DNA from: Pseudomonas oleovorans subsp. oleovorans
GTDB lineage: Bacteria; Pseudomonadota; Gammaproteobacteria; Pseudomonadales; Pseudomonadaceae
Direction of reading: 5' to 3'
Length of the DNA: 64,000 bases
Assembly (NCBI RefSeq): GCF_002197815.1
Contig: NZ_NIUB01000014.1
Span: 42,958 to 106,957, forward strand
Of this stretch, positions 50,430 to 58,705 are shown one piece after another (the stretch's first letter is position 1; each line of letters opens with the position of its first letter). The translations under genes were made by a program, and so were the position numbers. A model generated the notes under the pieces. The model did not search any database and was not told where the DNA came from. It saw nothing but the letters and a program-made list of their open reading frames with translations.

Positions 50430-50975
50430 TTATTCCCCGACACCCAGCTCATCAAGGCTCGCATCCCCGCCCCAATCGACGGGGTAAATGCCCTGCTTCA
50501 CCCAACGGTGAAACGACGACCAAGGCCAATCCCGTACCCGCGTCACCAGCCCATGCTTGAGCGGATTGCCGTGCAGGTAGTCGAAATGGCGGGCGTAGTC
50601 GCGCTCATCGCGGATCAGATGCTCCCAGAAGCGCTGCTGCCAGAGCGTGCCCTGGCCCTTCGTCTGACGTCGGTGGCTCAACAAATCCGAGCGGTTATAG
50701 CGGCTGCCACACGCATGCGTGACATGCCGCTTGATCAGGCGCCAGCGATTGGAAAAGTCCGCATCACCGGGCGGCAAGCGCCAGATGGCATGCAGATGAT
50801 CGGGCAGTAATACCCAGGCGTCGATGACGAAGGGCTGGGTAAGACGCACCGTTTCGATGGCTTCGCGCAAAGCCTGGCGGATATCGGGATCAGTGAGGAT
50901 CGGCTGACGCCGCTCAGTGACAAGCGTGAAGAAATAGGTGCCGCCAGGAACAGCGGCGCGGCGGTAGTCAGACAT
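50430..50975 (-). CDS. REP-associated tyrosine transposase (RAYT, Y1_Tnp domain)
   Basis: 181 residues. Single-domain Y1/HUH-type protein: PGGTYFFTLVTERRQPILTD, the HUH-like metal motif LLPDHLHAIWRL (His60, His62) and the tyrosine helix RDYARHFDYLHGNPLKHGLV (Tyr127 or Tyr133 as nucleophile). This is the RAYT class that cleaves and joins single-stranded REP DNA. Motifs are intact, so it could be active. The ATG at 50975 begins MSDYRRAAVPGG; longer frames run into REP sequence. REPs of the gtagggcgggtg family lie on both sides (50267-50415 and 51004-51054), as expected for a RAYT and its cognate REP. Confidence 0.95.
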   Translation of the reverse strand: MSDYRRAAVPGGTYFFTLVTERRQPILTDPDIRQALREAIETVRLTQPFVIDAWVLLPDHLHAIWRLPPGDADFSNRWRLIKRHVTHACGSRYNRSDLLSHRRQTKGQGTLWQQRFWEHLIRDERDYARHFDYLHGNPLKHGLVTRVRDWPWSSFHRWVKQGIYPVDWGGDASLDELGVGE

Positions 50976-51003
50976 GGCAACGTCCTTGTTGCGGAGTTGG
51001 CTG

Positions 51004-51054
51004 TGGCGGGTTTCACCCGCCCTACGGCCATGTGTAGGGCGGGTGAAACCCGCC
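51004..51054. repeat. REP doublet upstream of the RAYT gene
   Basis: ggcgggtttcacccgcccta (51004-51026) and its inverted copy gtagggcgggtgaaacccgc (51034-51054), eight bases apart: a REPIN next to the RAYT start. Confidence 0.9.
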
Positions 51055-51076
51055 GTTGCCATTGAGGCTAGCTCAT

Positions 51077-51519
51077 TCAGGACGCCTGCTTCATCTCGTC
51101 GTAGGCGTTGAGGTAGTCACCCGCCAGTTGCTGCTTCTCCTTGTCGCGAAGCAGCTTGCCGGCCATCTGGAAGAAGGTGCGTTCTTCTTCCTTGAGATGA
51201 TGCTCGACCTTTTCCGCAAGGGCCTTGGCTTGCGCCAGCCAACTCGGGCTGCTGGGGTCGGTTCCTCCAGGTTCTCGATCATTTCGTCCATCTGGTGATG
51301 CTCGGCCATCGCGTGGCGCGACAGATCCACGCCCGCATCCTGCTGCATCAGGGGAATATAGAAATGGCGTTCTTCGGCCACCGAGTGCACGGCCAGCTCC
51401 TGCTTGAGCTGAGAGAACAAAGCGTGGCGTTCGGCGCTGTCGCCCTGGTTGGCGATCAGTTTCTGCGCCAGTTCGCGCTGGATATCGTGGCTGATGCGTA
51501 GGGCTTCGAAAATCGTCAT
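51077..51519 (-). pseudogene. Hemerythrin-domain protein with a single-base frameshift
   Basis: From the ATG at 51519 the frame reads MTIFEALRISHDIQRELAQK, VHSVAEERHFYIPLMQQD, AEHHQMDEMIENLEE, then loses homology. One base off, the same strand reads DPSSPSWLAQAKALAEKVEH, HLKEEERTFFQMAGKLLRDK and ends YDEMKQAS at a stop (51077-51079). Joined, the two halves make a hemerythrin domain of about 148 residues with His in both halves for the di-iron site. The shift lies near 51260-51265 and needs one missing base. Left as it is, translation would give a non-functional tail. It may be a true mutation or a sequencing error. Confidence 0.9.
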
Positions 51520-51593
51520 GCAGGCACCTCTTCCTGAGTCACGGTCTAGTAGCACTGGACCATCAGGACTCGAATAGGTGCCGTACCGCTTGC

Positions 51594-51860
51594 TCAGCGC
51601 AACTGGCTGTCCTTGCTACCGCGACGGTTGTAGCCGCTGTAGGCGGCGTTCTCCCGGTCGTGCTCGGCCTGACAGTTGACGCACAGGCGCACGCCAGGAA
51701 TCGCCTGACGCCGAGCCTCGGGAATGATTGCATCGCACTCTTCGCAATGGCGCAGGCTCTCGCCCTTCGGCAGCTGGCTGCGAGCACGCGCGACGGCATC
51801 CTCGATGCTGCTGTCGATCTGCTCCTGTACTGCGTCGTCACTTGCCCATCCGCCTGCCAT
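51594..51860 (-). CDS. DksA/TraR C4-type zinc finger protein
   Basis: 88 residues. A helical N-terminus (VQEQIDSSIEDAVARARSQL) is followed by the zinc finger HCEECDAIIPEAR...RLCVNCQ, with all four Cys (39, 42, 60, 63). It lacks the long coiled coil of DksA, so it resembles short TraR-like proteins that bind the RNA polymerase secondary channel; function is inferred from the family. From memory it matches PA4870 in gene order. Confidence 0.9.
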   Translation of the reverse strand: MAGGWASDDAVQEQIDSSIEDAVARARSQLPKGESLRHCEECDAIIPEARRQAIPGVRLCVNCQAEHDRENAAYSGYNRRGSKDSQLR

Positions 51861-51929
51861 GCTCTGTTTCCTCGCACTCTCTGGACAGATATGCGCCCGA
51901 GAAATACGAAGTGCAAGTGCTGCTGGTCG

Positions 51930-52802
51930 TTATTCGCGCACTTCCATGAACTCCTTGGCCCAGAGGATGTAATCCTCGGGCATGCTGTACTTGTGCGTCA
52001 GCTCGGTGGCGTTGAGGTCGCACGGCTGGGCACCGCGCTGCTCACGCAAGCAGTCGTAGGTGGCCTTGATCGCGGCGAAGTAGGCAGCATGGCCGTTAAC
52101 CACGATGCGCACGCCCAGGCGCGCCAGGCGTTGGTTGTCGCGCAGTTCGGGGTTGCCGTAGGTGACCAGCATCAACGGCACCTTGAGGCCTGCGGCGATC
52201 TGCTCCAGGTGGGCGAAATCCTTGATCCCGACCAGGCAGATGCCGTCGGCGCCGGCAGCCTCATAGGCGCGAGTGCGGCGGATCACTTCGTCCACCTCCA
52301 GCACCCCCGCGTGGGTACGGGCGATGATCGAGAGCTCCGGATCGATACGCGCCTCCAGCGCAGCGAGGATCTTGCCGACGCCTTCCTCGATGGAGATCAG
52401 GTCGGTGGACTTGCGACCGAACTGGGCCGGCAGCAGGGTGTCCTCGATGGTCAGCGCGGCGACGCCGGCGCGTTCCAGCTCGACCACGGTGCGCATCACA
52501 TTGAGCGCATTGCCGTAGCCGTGGTCGGCATCGGCGATCACCGGCAAACGCGAGACGCGGCCGATGCGCGCGGCCTGCTCGACGAATTCGCTGAGAGTGA
52601 TCAGGGCGAAGTCCGGCGCACCGAGTACCTGCAGGGAGGCGACGGAGCCACCGAGGATACCGACCTCGAAGTCGAGATCAGCGGCGATGCGGGCGGACAT
52701 GGGGTCGAATACCGAAGCCGTGTGGTAGCAGCGGTCGGAAGCCAGCAGGGCACGAAAGGCACTGCGTAGCTCATGATGAGATGCACGTTGCAGGATGGGC
52801 AT
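51930..52802 (-). CDS. Oxaloacetate decarboxylase-like protein (PEP mutase/isocitrate lyase superfamily)
   Basis: 290 residues. [20 protein letters not shown], then [19 protein letters not shown] (metal-binding DAD region) and [13 protein letters not shown] are superfamily motifs. It lacks the KKCGH loop of isocitrate lyases, so it is not one of these. The P. aeruginosa counterpart in the same position (PA4872, from memory) is an oxaloacetate decarboxylase. The ATG at 52802 begins [16 protein letters not shown]; a longer upstream frame lacks homology. Confidence 0.9.
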   Translation of the reverse strand: MPILQRASHHELRSAFRALLASDRCYHTASVFDPMSARIAADLDFEVGILGGSVASLQVLGAPDFALITLSEFVEQAARIGRVSRLPVIADADHGYGNALNVMRTVVELERAGVAALTIEDTLLPAQFGRKSTDLISIEEGVGKILAALEARIDPELSIIARTHAGVLEVDEVIRRTRAYEAAGADGICLVGIKDFAHLEQIAAGLKVPLMLVTYGNPELRDNQRLARLGVRIVVNGHAAYFAAIKATYDCLREQRGAQPCDLNATELTHKYSMPEDYILWAKEFMEVRE

Positions 52803-52929
52803 GGGGCGTATTCCAAAGTCGGTTGAATCGCTTTTTTCTCTTTTTAGTAATGGCGTAGACGTGACGAATGCTAGCGCAAGGCACTTGCTGCCAGCTTTCA
52901 AACGGCCGCCGTGGTCGATAACCAGCAAA

Positions 52930-53442
52930 TTATCGGCCAGCCAGCTCCGCCGGCAGCGCCGGGAAGAAACCGCCACCGCTCAGCAGGCCGTACGCCATCC
53001 ACACGGCGACGGCCAGATAGAACAGACGCGGCGCCCAGCTCGCCAAGGCCTGTTGGCTCGCAGCCAACTGCTGCGCCTGCAGGCGGGCGAAACGCAGCAG
53101 CGCCTCGCCTGGTCGGCCGGTCGCTTCGCCGGTATTGAGCACGCCGATGAGCATGGCTTTACCATGAAAACTCAGCCCATCGAAGGCCCGCACCAACGAC
53201 TGCCCAGCCGTAACCCGTGGCGCCAGGTTGGCGAAATCCCGCCGCAGCCGTGCATTGGTCACGGCATTGCAGGCACGCGGCAAGGCATCGAGCACCGGCA
53301 TGCCCGCCTCCAGCAACAGCCCGAGGCTGTCGCAGAAGCTACGGATATCCGCCCGCAGTTGCAGGCTGCCCAATATCGGCAGGGCCAGCAGAAGATCGTC
53401 GAGTGGACCTGGCTGATCGCTTCGCCGCTGCTGCCAGCGCTG
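52930..53442 (-). pseudogene. Type II secretion F-domain (GspF/PilC-like) gene, 5' truncated
   Basis: The open frame reads PGPLDDLLLALPILGSLQLR, then IRSFCDSLGLLLEAGMPVLD (a T2SSF domain start), VLNTGEATGRPGEALLRFAR and a terminal membrane segment ([19 protein letters not shown]). That is the second F domain of a two-domain inner-membrane platform protein; the linker is present but the first domain is missing. Upstream the frame meets a stop (53443-53445) and then, 47 bases on, the end of an unrelated binding-protein gene. The only candidate starts are non-ATG. Probably a remnant cut by a rearrangement. Confidence 0.75.
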
Positions 53443-53501
53443 TCACAACATCGGACTCGGTGGGTTTCAGCGCTCAGGTTAACCAGTCACCACGCAAGGC
53501 G

Positions 53502-54257
53502 CTACGGAGCGATGGGCGGCATCGGCGCATGCGGCAGCCAACGCCTGAGGATCGCTGCGAGGCTGCCGTCCTCATGCATCTGCTGCAACGCGCGCTGCCA
53601 GCGCACCACACGCACCACCGAAGTCTGCGGGGAGAAGGCGATGTAATAGGCCGAGCGCATGAACGGCACGTGCGCGGTGACGTCCTGCGGTTTGAGATCG
53701 ACAGCAGCCAGCTCGCCAGCCAGGGTCAGGTCTTCGGTAGCAATCAGGTTGACCCGGCCATGCTTGAGCATGGTCACCATCTGTTTCGAACTGGGCACGC
53801 CGTAGAGGTTGGTAAAGCCCCTCGCGCTGAGGGTCTCGAAGGTGTACCACTGCTTGGGCAGCGCTAGTGGCCCGCTGGCCGCGGCCTGCTCCAAGGTGTC
53901 GATGACCAGGTCGCGCGACTTGAGCGAATAGAAGCTGGTGGTGCCGACCACGATGGGCCCGACCCACTGAAACCTGTTCTCGCGCTCAGGAGTGCGCACG
54001 GTGGAAAACAGCGCGACATCTTCATCCTGTTGAGCCAGATGCAATGCTCGCGTCCAGGGCATCAGTTCGATCTGGCCGCTGTCGCCGGTGCGCGCCAGTA
54101 ATGCTCTGACCACCTCGATGGAGAAACCGCTGGGCTCGCCCTCGCGCAAGAAGCTCATTGGCGGCGCATCCTCGGTGAGCAGACGCAACTGAGCTTCCAC
54201 CGGAGCGCACAACACCACCAGCAGGACACACAGCCATTGCTTAATACACTTGGCCAT
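53502..54257 (-). CDS. Periplasmic substrate-binding protein, amino-acid type (paralogue 1)
   Basis: 251 residues. Signal peptide MAKCIKQWLCVLLVVLCAPVEA, then a SBP_bac_3-like domain: LRLLTEDAPPMSFLREGEPS, FSIEVVRALLARTG, IELMPWTRALHLAQQDEDVA, FSTVRTPERENRFQWVGP. It has the EDxxPxSF region and PWTRAL pattern of the polar amino acid-type family but no permease or ATPase beside it. The ATG at 54257 is preceded by GGGAGG. It is the tandem relative of the next gene. Confidence 0.88.
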   Translation of the reverse strand: MAKCIKQWLCVLLVVLCAPVEAQLRLLTEDAPPMSFLREGEPSGFSIEVVRALLARTGDSGQIELMPWTRALHLAQQDEDVALFSTVRTPERENRFQWVGPIVVGTTSFYSLKSRDLVIDTLEQAAASGPLALPKQWYTFETLSARGFTNLYGVPSSKQMVTMLKHGRVNLIATEDLTLAGELAAVDLKPQDVTAHVPFMRSAYYIAFSPQTSVVRVVRWQRALQQMHEDGSLAAILRRWLPHAPMPPIAP

Positions 54258-54310
54258 CACCGCCCCTCCCGCTTGCAGCCTAGCAAGACGTGGAGCGCCA
54301 TGCAGCCACT

Positions 54311-55084
54311 TCACTCGAGGCGCAGCAAATCGACCAATGTCCGCTCATCGGCCGTCGGAAACCAGTGTCGATAGATCCGCTCCAGGCTGCCGTCATGACG
54401 CATCTGCTGCAGCGCCTGCTGCCATCGCGCGACACGAGCGGCATCCGTCTGCAGGGAAAAGGCGATATAGGAGTCATTGGGCATCAGGTCGAACTGCGCC
54501 TGCAGTTGCCCGGCATTCATGCCCTGTTCGGCAAGCATGCCGTCGAGGGTCAGGTTGTTGGCCAGCAGCAGCTTGACCCGGCCATGGCGAAACATGCGCA
54601 GCATGTCCTGAGGCGTCGGCACGCCATACAGGTTATCCAGCTCCTGTTCACGCAGCAGTTCGTAGCTGTACCACTGCTTGGGCACCGCAAGGGTGCCGAG
54701 CTGGCGCACGTCGTCCAGACTGGTGACTCGCAGCCCGGCATCCTTCTTGTGCGTGTAGAAGCGCGTATAGCCTCGTGCGATCGGCCCGACCCACTGAAAC
54801 TCGGCTTCGCGCTGCACCGTGCGCACGGTGAAAAACAACGCCGTGTCGGCCTGATGACGAACCTGGTGATAGCCGCGTGTCCAGGGCACCAGTTCGATGC
54901 GCGCCAGCTCACCGGTACGGCGGATCAACTCTTCGACCACCGCCACAGCCATGCCACTCGGCTTGCCATTCTCGAGATAGCTGAAAGGTCGATAGTCTTC
55001 GGTATACAGCCGCAACTCGGCCGCCGTCACGTTGACGCAAAAACTGCAGAACAACAGAGCTGCGAGCAGGTACTTCAGGTTCAT
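54311..55084 (-). CDS. Periplasmic substrate-binding protein, amino-acid type (paralogue 2)
   Basis: 257 residues. Signal peptide MNLKYLLAALLFCSFCVNVTA, then LRLYTEDYRPFSYLENGKPS, IELVPWTRGYHQVRHQADTA and FFTVRTVQREAEFQWVGPIA. It aligns with the next gene downstream (53502-54257) along its whole length, so the two arose by tandem duplication; they lie 53 bases apart in the same direction. Binding pockets differ at several aligned positions. No transporter partner is nearby; in Pseudomonas such solitary proteins may feed signalling or a distant permease, which cannot be told here. Confidence 0.88.
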   Translation of the reverse strand: MNLKYLLAALLFCSFCVNVTAAELRLYTEDYRPFSYLENGKPSGMAVAVVEELIRRTGELARIELVPWTRGYHQVRHQADTALFFTVRTVQREAEFQWVGPIARGYTRFYTHKKDAGLRVTSLDDVRQLGTLAVPKQWYSYELLREQELDNLYGVPTPQDMLRMFRHGRVKLLLANNLTLDGMLAEQGMNAGQLQAQFDLMPNDSYIAFSLQTDAARVARWQQALQQMRHDGSLERIYRHWFPTADERTLVDLLRLE

Positions 55085-55163
55085 TGCACGCCACCGTCTA
55101 GAGCGCGCCCTACAGCGAATTCAGGGCGGCCAGGACAAGGATCATAAACCCGCGCTCTGCCCA

Positions 55164-56087
55164 TCACCAAGGCTGTTGCGGCGCGGTCATATCGGCCAAT
55201 TCCCTGGCGGTCATTACCCGTGGCTCGAGCAACAGCTGCAGGCGTGGAATGGCGCGTTCGCCACTCAGGGCCCGATGCACCAGACGCACCGCATGATCGC
55301 CCATGGCCTGCGGTTGCTGAAGCAACAGGGCGTGAATCTGTCCTTGTCTCACGGCATCGAACAGCAGTTCGCCTCCATCGAAGCCGACGAAGTCCACGGT
55401 ACCGGCCTTGCCCAACTGGCGCAGGGCCGCCAGTGTCGCCCGGCTGTTGGTGCCATTGGGGCTGAACAGGCCGTCGATCCTGGGCAACTGCTCGCTCAGG
55501 GCCTCGGCGATGCGCTGGCGGTCATCCCCCAGATAGGTATCGAACACCACCTGCAGCCCTGACGCCTGTGCCGCCAGCAGAAAGCCGCGCTCACGTTCCT
55601 CGGTCGATTGCAGCCCGGGACGCAAACGCAACAACCCGACCCTGCCACCCTGCCCGAGACGCTCGGCCAGTTGTTGCCCGGCCAACTGACCTGCGAGGAA
55701 GTTGTCGGTCGCCACCAGCGCATAAGCGCCATCTCCCGCAACGCCGCGGTCGACATAGACGGTGTGAATACCTTCGTCACGCAAGGCCACTATCCGGGTA
55801 TCGATGGCATCACCAGCCGGGGCAATGATCAGCGCCTTGCAGCCCTGTGCAAGCACGCGATCTATCAGTTGCAACTGCACCTCGACGCGGCCCTCCTGGG
55901 TCGGGCCGCGCGTATAGAGTTCCAATTGCAGATCGTCAGCGGCGCGTCTCGCGCCGGCCTCCAGCTCGCTCCAGAACGCCGATGTGCCAGCCGGCACCAT
56001 ACCGATGCAGTCCCGCGCCCAAGCCGGCACGGGCGTCAGGAAAAGAGCAGCCAGCAGCAGGTAAATGAAAGGGATGATTCTTGGCAT
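55164..56087 (-). CDS. Periplasmic sugar-type substrate-binding protein (RbsB-like)
   Basis: 307 residues. Signal peptide MPRIIPFIYLLLAALFLTPV, cleaved near WAR. The body is Peripla_BP_4: VPAGTSAFWSELEAGARRAA, LIIAPAGDAIDTRIVALRDE, TVYVDRGVAGDGAYALVATD, LDxx-type VDFVGFDGGELLFDAVRQGQ. This fold binds sugars or related ligands for ABC import or chemotaxis. No permease is adjacent. GGGAG precedes the ATG. Same strand as the two preceding binding proteins, 79 bases away, so they may be cotranscribed. Confidence 0.88.
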   Translation of the reverse strand: MPRIIPFIYLLLAALFLTPVPAWARDCIGMVPAGTSAFWSELEAGARRAADDLQLELYTRGPTQEGRVEVQLQLIDRVLAQGCKALIIAPAGDAIDTRIVALRDEGIHTVYVDRGVAGDGAYALVATDNFLAGQLAGQQLAERLGQGGRVGLLRLRPGLQSTEERERGFLLAAQASGLQVVFDTYLGDDRQRIAEALSEQLPRIDGLFSPNGTNSRATLAALRQLGKAGTVDFVGFDGGELLFDAVRQGQIHALLLQQPQAMGDHAVRLVHRALSGERAIPRLQLLLEPRVMTARELADMTAPQQPW

Positions 56088-56252
56088 GTTCGACTCCCAG
56101 GCCTTGCCATCACTTTAGCATCACCAGCCAGCTCTTCTCTCCTGTCGGATGGCTGTCGACTCATACTTTTTCACATTCAAAACCGACGGTCGGGCTAGCC
56201 CTGGCGCGCCGGGCAGGCGATCATCGGCCTTCCTACGCAGACTCCAGCCACC

Positions 56253-56978
56253 ATGACCGCCACTACTGACAGCCGTACCCCGACGCACAAGCCCCGCCCG
56301 CTGATCGACCTGGTCATCAGCATCCTGATTCCCTCGTTGATCCTGATGAAGCTCAGTGGCGAGCACCGCCTCGGCGCCGATGGTGCGCTGATTCTGGCCC
56401 TGGCGTTCCCGCTGGGCTGGGGCGCGTTCGAGCTGATCAAATATCGCAAATTCAACTTCATCGCCCTGCTCGGCCTGATCAGCGTAGCGCTGACCGGCGG
56501 TATCGGCCTGCTCAAGCTCGACACTCAGTGGCTGGCAGTCAAGGAAGCACTGATTCCTGGTCTGATCGGCATTGCCGTGCTGGTTTCCACCCGCACCCGC
56601 TACCCGCTGATTCGCACCCTGCTGTTCAACAAGACGGTGCTCAACATCGACAAGATCCATGATCGCCTGGAGCAAGGCGGCCACGTCGAGCACTTCGAAA
56701 CGCGCCTGATGCGCGCCACCTACTGGCTCAGCGGTACCTTCTTCTTCTCCTCGTTCATGAACTACGTGCTGGCCAAGTGGATCGTGGTCAGCCCGGCCGG
56801 CACCGAGGCCTTCAATGATGAACTGGGGCGCATGACCCTGCTCAGCTACCCGATGATCGCCATTCCCTCGATGGTCATGCTGATGGCCATCTTCTACTAC
56901 CTGTGGAAGACCATTCACGGCCTGACCGGCCTGAGTCTGGAAGAGATCATGGCCAATCCCCAGGATCGCCAGTCCTGA
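56253..56978 (+). CDS. VC0807-like inner-membrane protein
   Basis: 241 residues, six hydrophobic segments. LIDLVISILIPSLILMKLSG, GADGALILALAFPLGWGAFE, FNFIALLGLISVALTGGIGL and RATYWLSGTFFFSSFMNYVL fit the VC0807 family, whose function is unknown; some database entries label such proteins MFS transporters without evidence. No clear ribosome site precedes the ATG at 56253. It diverges from the RbsB-like gene and is followed after 12 bases by the YqaA-like gene. Confidence 0.8.
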   Translation: MTATTDSRTPTHKPRPLIDLVISILIPSLILMKLSGEHRLGADGALILALAFPLGWGAFELIKYRKFNFIALLGLISVALTGGIGLLKLDTQWLAVKEALIPGLIGIAVLVSTRTRYPLIRTLLFNKTVLNIDKIHDRLEQGGHVEHFETRLMRATYWLSGTFFFSSFMNYVLAKWIVVSPAGTEAFNDELGRMTLLSYPMIAIPSMVMLMAIFYYLWKTIHGLTGLSLEEIMANPQDRQS

Positions 56979-56990
56979 CCGGCTGATCCC

Positions 56991-57428
56991 ATGCTGGCCG
57001 CCTCCGCCTACCTGGGCCTGTTCCTTTCTGCCTTCTTCGCCGCCACCCTGCTACCCCTGCAATCGGAGGCGGTGCTGGTGGCGCTGCTGCTCGGCGGCGC
57101 TCATGCCACCTGGGCGCTGCTCACGGTTGCCACCGCCGGCAACGTGCTGGGTTCCTGGGTCAATTGGCTGCTCGGGCGCTCCCTCGAACACTATCGCCAG
57201 CGGCGCTGGTTTCCGGTAAGCGACGCGCGCCTGCAACAGGCGCAGAGCTGGTATGCCCGCTATGGTCGTTGGTCACTGCTGCTAAGCTGGATGCCAGTGA
57301 TCGGCGATCCGCTCACCCTTGTGGCCGGCGTGATGCGCGAACCGCTGTGGCGTTTTCTGCTGATCGTCACCCTGGCCAAGGCCATGCGCTACGCCGTACT
57401 GGCCGCAATCACCCTGACCTGGATCTGA
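56991..57428 (+). CDS. YqaA family (DedA-related) membrane protein
   Basis: 145 residues, three to four hydrophobic segments. YLGLFLSAFFAATLLPLQSE, then TAGNVLGSWVNWLLGRSLEH and WSLLLSWMPVIGDPLTLVAG followed by a conserved LAKAMRYAVLAA helix match YqaA, a small relative of DedA/SNARE-associated proteins. Role unknown. The gene follows the VC0807-like gene by 12 bases, as a probable operon. Confidence 0.9.
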   Translation: MLAASAYLGLFLSAFFAATLLPLQSEAVLVALLLGGAHATWALLTVATAGNVLGSWVNWLLGRSLEHYRQRRWFPVSDARLQQAQSWYARYGRWSLLLSWMPVIGDPLTLVAGVMREPLWRFLLIVTLAKAMRYAVLAAITLTWI

Positions 57429-57604
57429 GCCGATGACTCGCTCGCGGATATCCACACCCCCTGCGAGGACATACTCGGTAACGCCGCAAATGCGCACAGC
57501 GGTTGAGCATCTGCCGCGCCTCCGTGATACTGCGCAGCGCGCTGAGCAGGCATGACACGTCCGCGCGCCCGCATAACCGGCCCACTAAGCCGATGAACAG
57601 CAGC

Positions 57605-57653
57605 CTCGATAGGGGCGTACGGCCCGTCTTCACCGCCTCATGGGCCTATCGAG
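57605..57653 (+). promoter_or_regulatory. Long hairpin directly before the YbhN-like gene
   Basis: Arms CTCGATAGG (57605-57613) and CCTATCGAG (57645-57653) are perfect and separated by 31 bases. The right arm touches the GTGAGGAG ribosome site (57653-57660), so in RNA the stem could affect access to it. The rest of the gap (57429-57604) holds nothing I can support. Confidence 0.45.
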
Positions 57654-57665
57654 TGAGGAGTTGCA

Positions 57666-58643
57666 GTGTCCGTTGTTGAAGCCAAACCCAAACTGAAACG
57701 CAGCGATCTGATCTGGTCGCTGATTGGTCTTGGCGCCGTAGTGCTGTCCTGCTTCCTGCTCTACCGCGAATTGCGCAACATCTCCCTCGACGAGATTGCT
57801 GACAGCCTGCGCGCGATCAGCCACACCAATTGGTTGCTGGCAGCCGGCGCCACGCTCGGTGCTTATTGGGCCCTGGCCTGGTACGACCGCATCGCCATCG
57901 CCCACCTGGGCCGAAAGATCTCCTGGCGCTTCATCACGCTCTGCTCCTTCACCACCTATGCCCTGGCCCACAATATCGGCGCCTCGGTATTTTCCGGTGC
58001 CGTGGTACGTTACCGGGCCTACCGCAGCAAGGGCCTGACGCCACAGGAAATCGGCATCCTTATCGTTTTCTGTTCCTTTACCTTCGCCCTCGGCACCCTG
58101 CTCGCCAGCGGCTGCGTGCTGATCGCTCAGCCCGATCTGATTCACCGCGTTGCTGACGTCACACCTCTGGTCTCGATAGTCATCGGCAGCGTCCTGCTGT
58201 GTCTGGTAGGCCTCTACGTGCTGGGCTCCTGGCGCCAGTTCAAACCCTGGACGCTGGGCAAGCTGCATGTGGAATATCCGCGCTTGCCCATAGTCAGCCG
58301 CCAGTTGCTGGCAGGCCCGCTGGAGCTGCTCTGCGCCGCGGCGATCATCTATTTCGCCCTGCCGGCCGATAATCATCCCGGCTATCTGGTGGTGCTCGGC
58401 GTGTTCCTCGCCTCCTTCTCTCTGGCGCTACTGTCCCATGCACCAGGCGGCCTGGGTGTACTGGAAGTGACCTTCCTCGCCGCACTGCCGGAGATTCCCG
58501 CTGCCGATGTGCTGGCCGCGCTTATCGTGTTCCGCGTGTTCTATCTGCTGCTGCCGTTCGCCCTGTCACTGCTGGTAGTGCTGGGCTTCGAATGGACGCA
58601 ATGGAAGCGCAAGCGCGAAGAGAGCCTTGACCTACCGTCCTGA
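57666..58643 (+). CDS. UPF0104/YbhN-like membrane protein (LPG synthase TM domain)
   Basis: 325 residues from a GTG at 57666 with GAGGAG at ideal distance. About eight membrane helices. FTTYALAHNIGASVFSGAVV, YRSKGLTPQEIGILIVFCSF and LLSHAPGGLGVLEVTFLAAL match the transmembrane flippase-like part of lysylphosphatidylglycerol synthase; the catalytic GNAT-like domain is absent, as in YbhN. Members may move lipids across the inner membrane; not shown. It stands alone, with a hairpin over its 5' end. Confidence 0.88.
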   Translation: MSVVEAKPKLKRSDLIWSLIGLGAVVLSCFLLYRELRNISLDEIADSLRAISHTNWLLAAGATLGAYWALAWYDRIAIAHLGRKISWRFITLCSFTTYALAHNIGASVFSGAVVRYRAYRSKGLTPQEIGILIVFCSFTFALGTLLASGCVLIAQPDLIHRVADVTPLVSIVIGSVLLCLVGLYVLGSWRQFKPWTLGKLHVEYPRLPIVSRQLLAGPLELLCAAAIIYFALPADNHPGYLVVLGVFLASFSLALLSHAPGGLGVLEVTFLAALPEIPAADVLAALIVFRVFYLLLPFALSLLVVLGFEWTQWKRKREESLDLPS

Positions 58644-58705
58644 CGGCTCGCCGTCGCCGCGCCACTGACATAGAATGCGCGGCCGTTTTTCATGGCCTGC
58701 GTTTC

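Noticed and set aside
57409..57633. Short frames between the YqaA-like and YbhN-like genes
   Set aside because: No ribosome site, odd composition (Arg-rich) and overlap with a known gene end.
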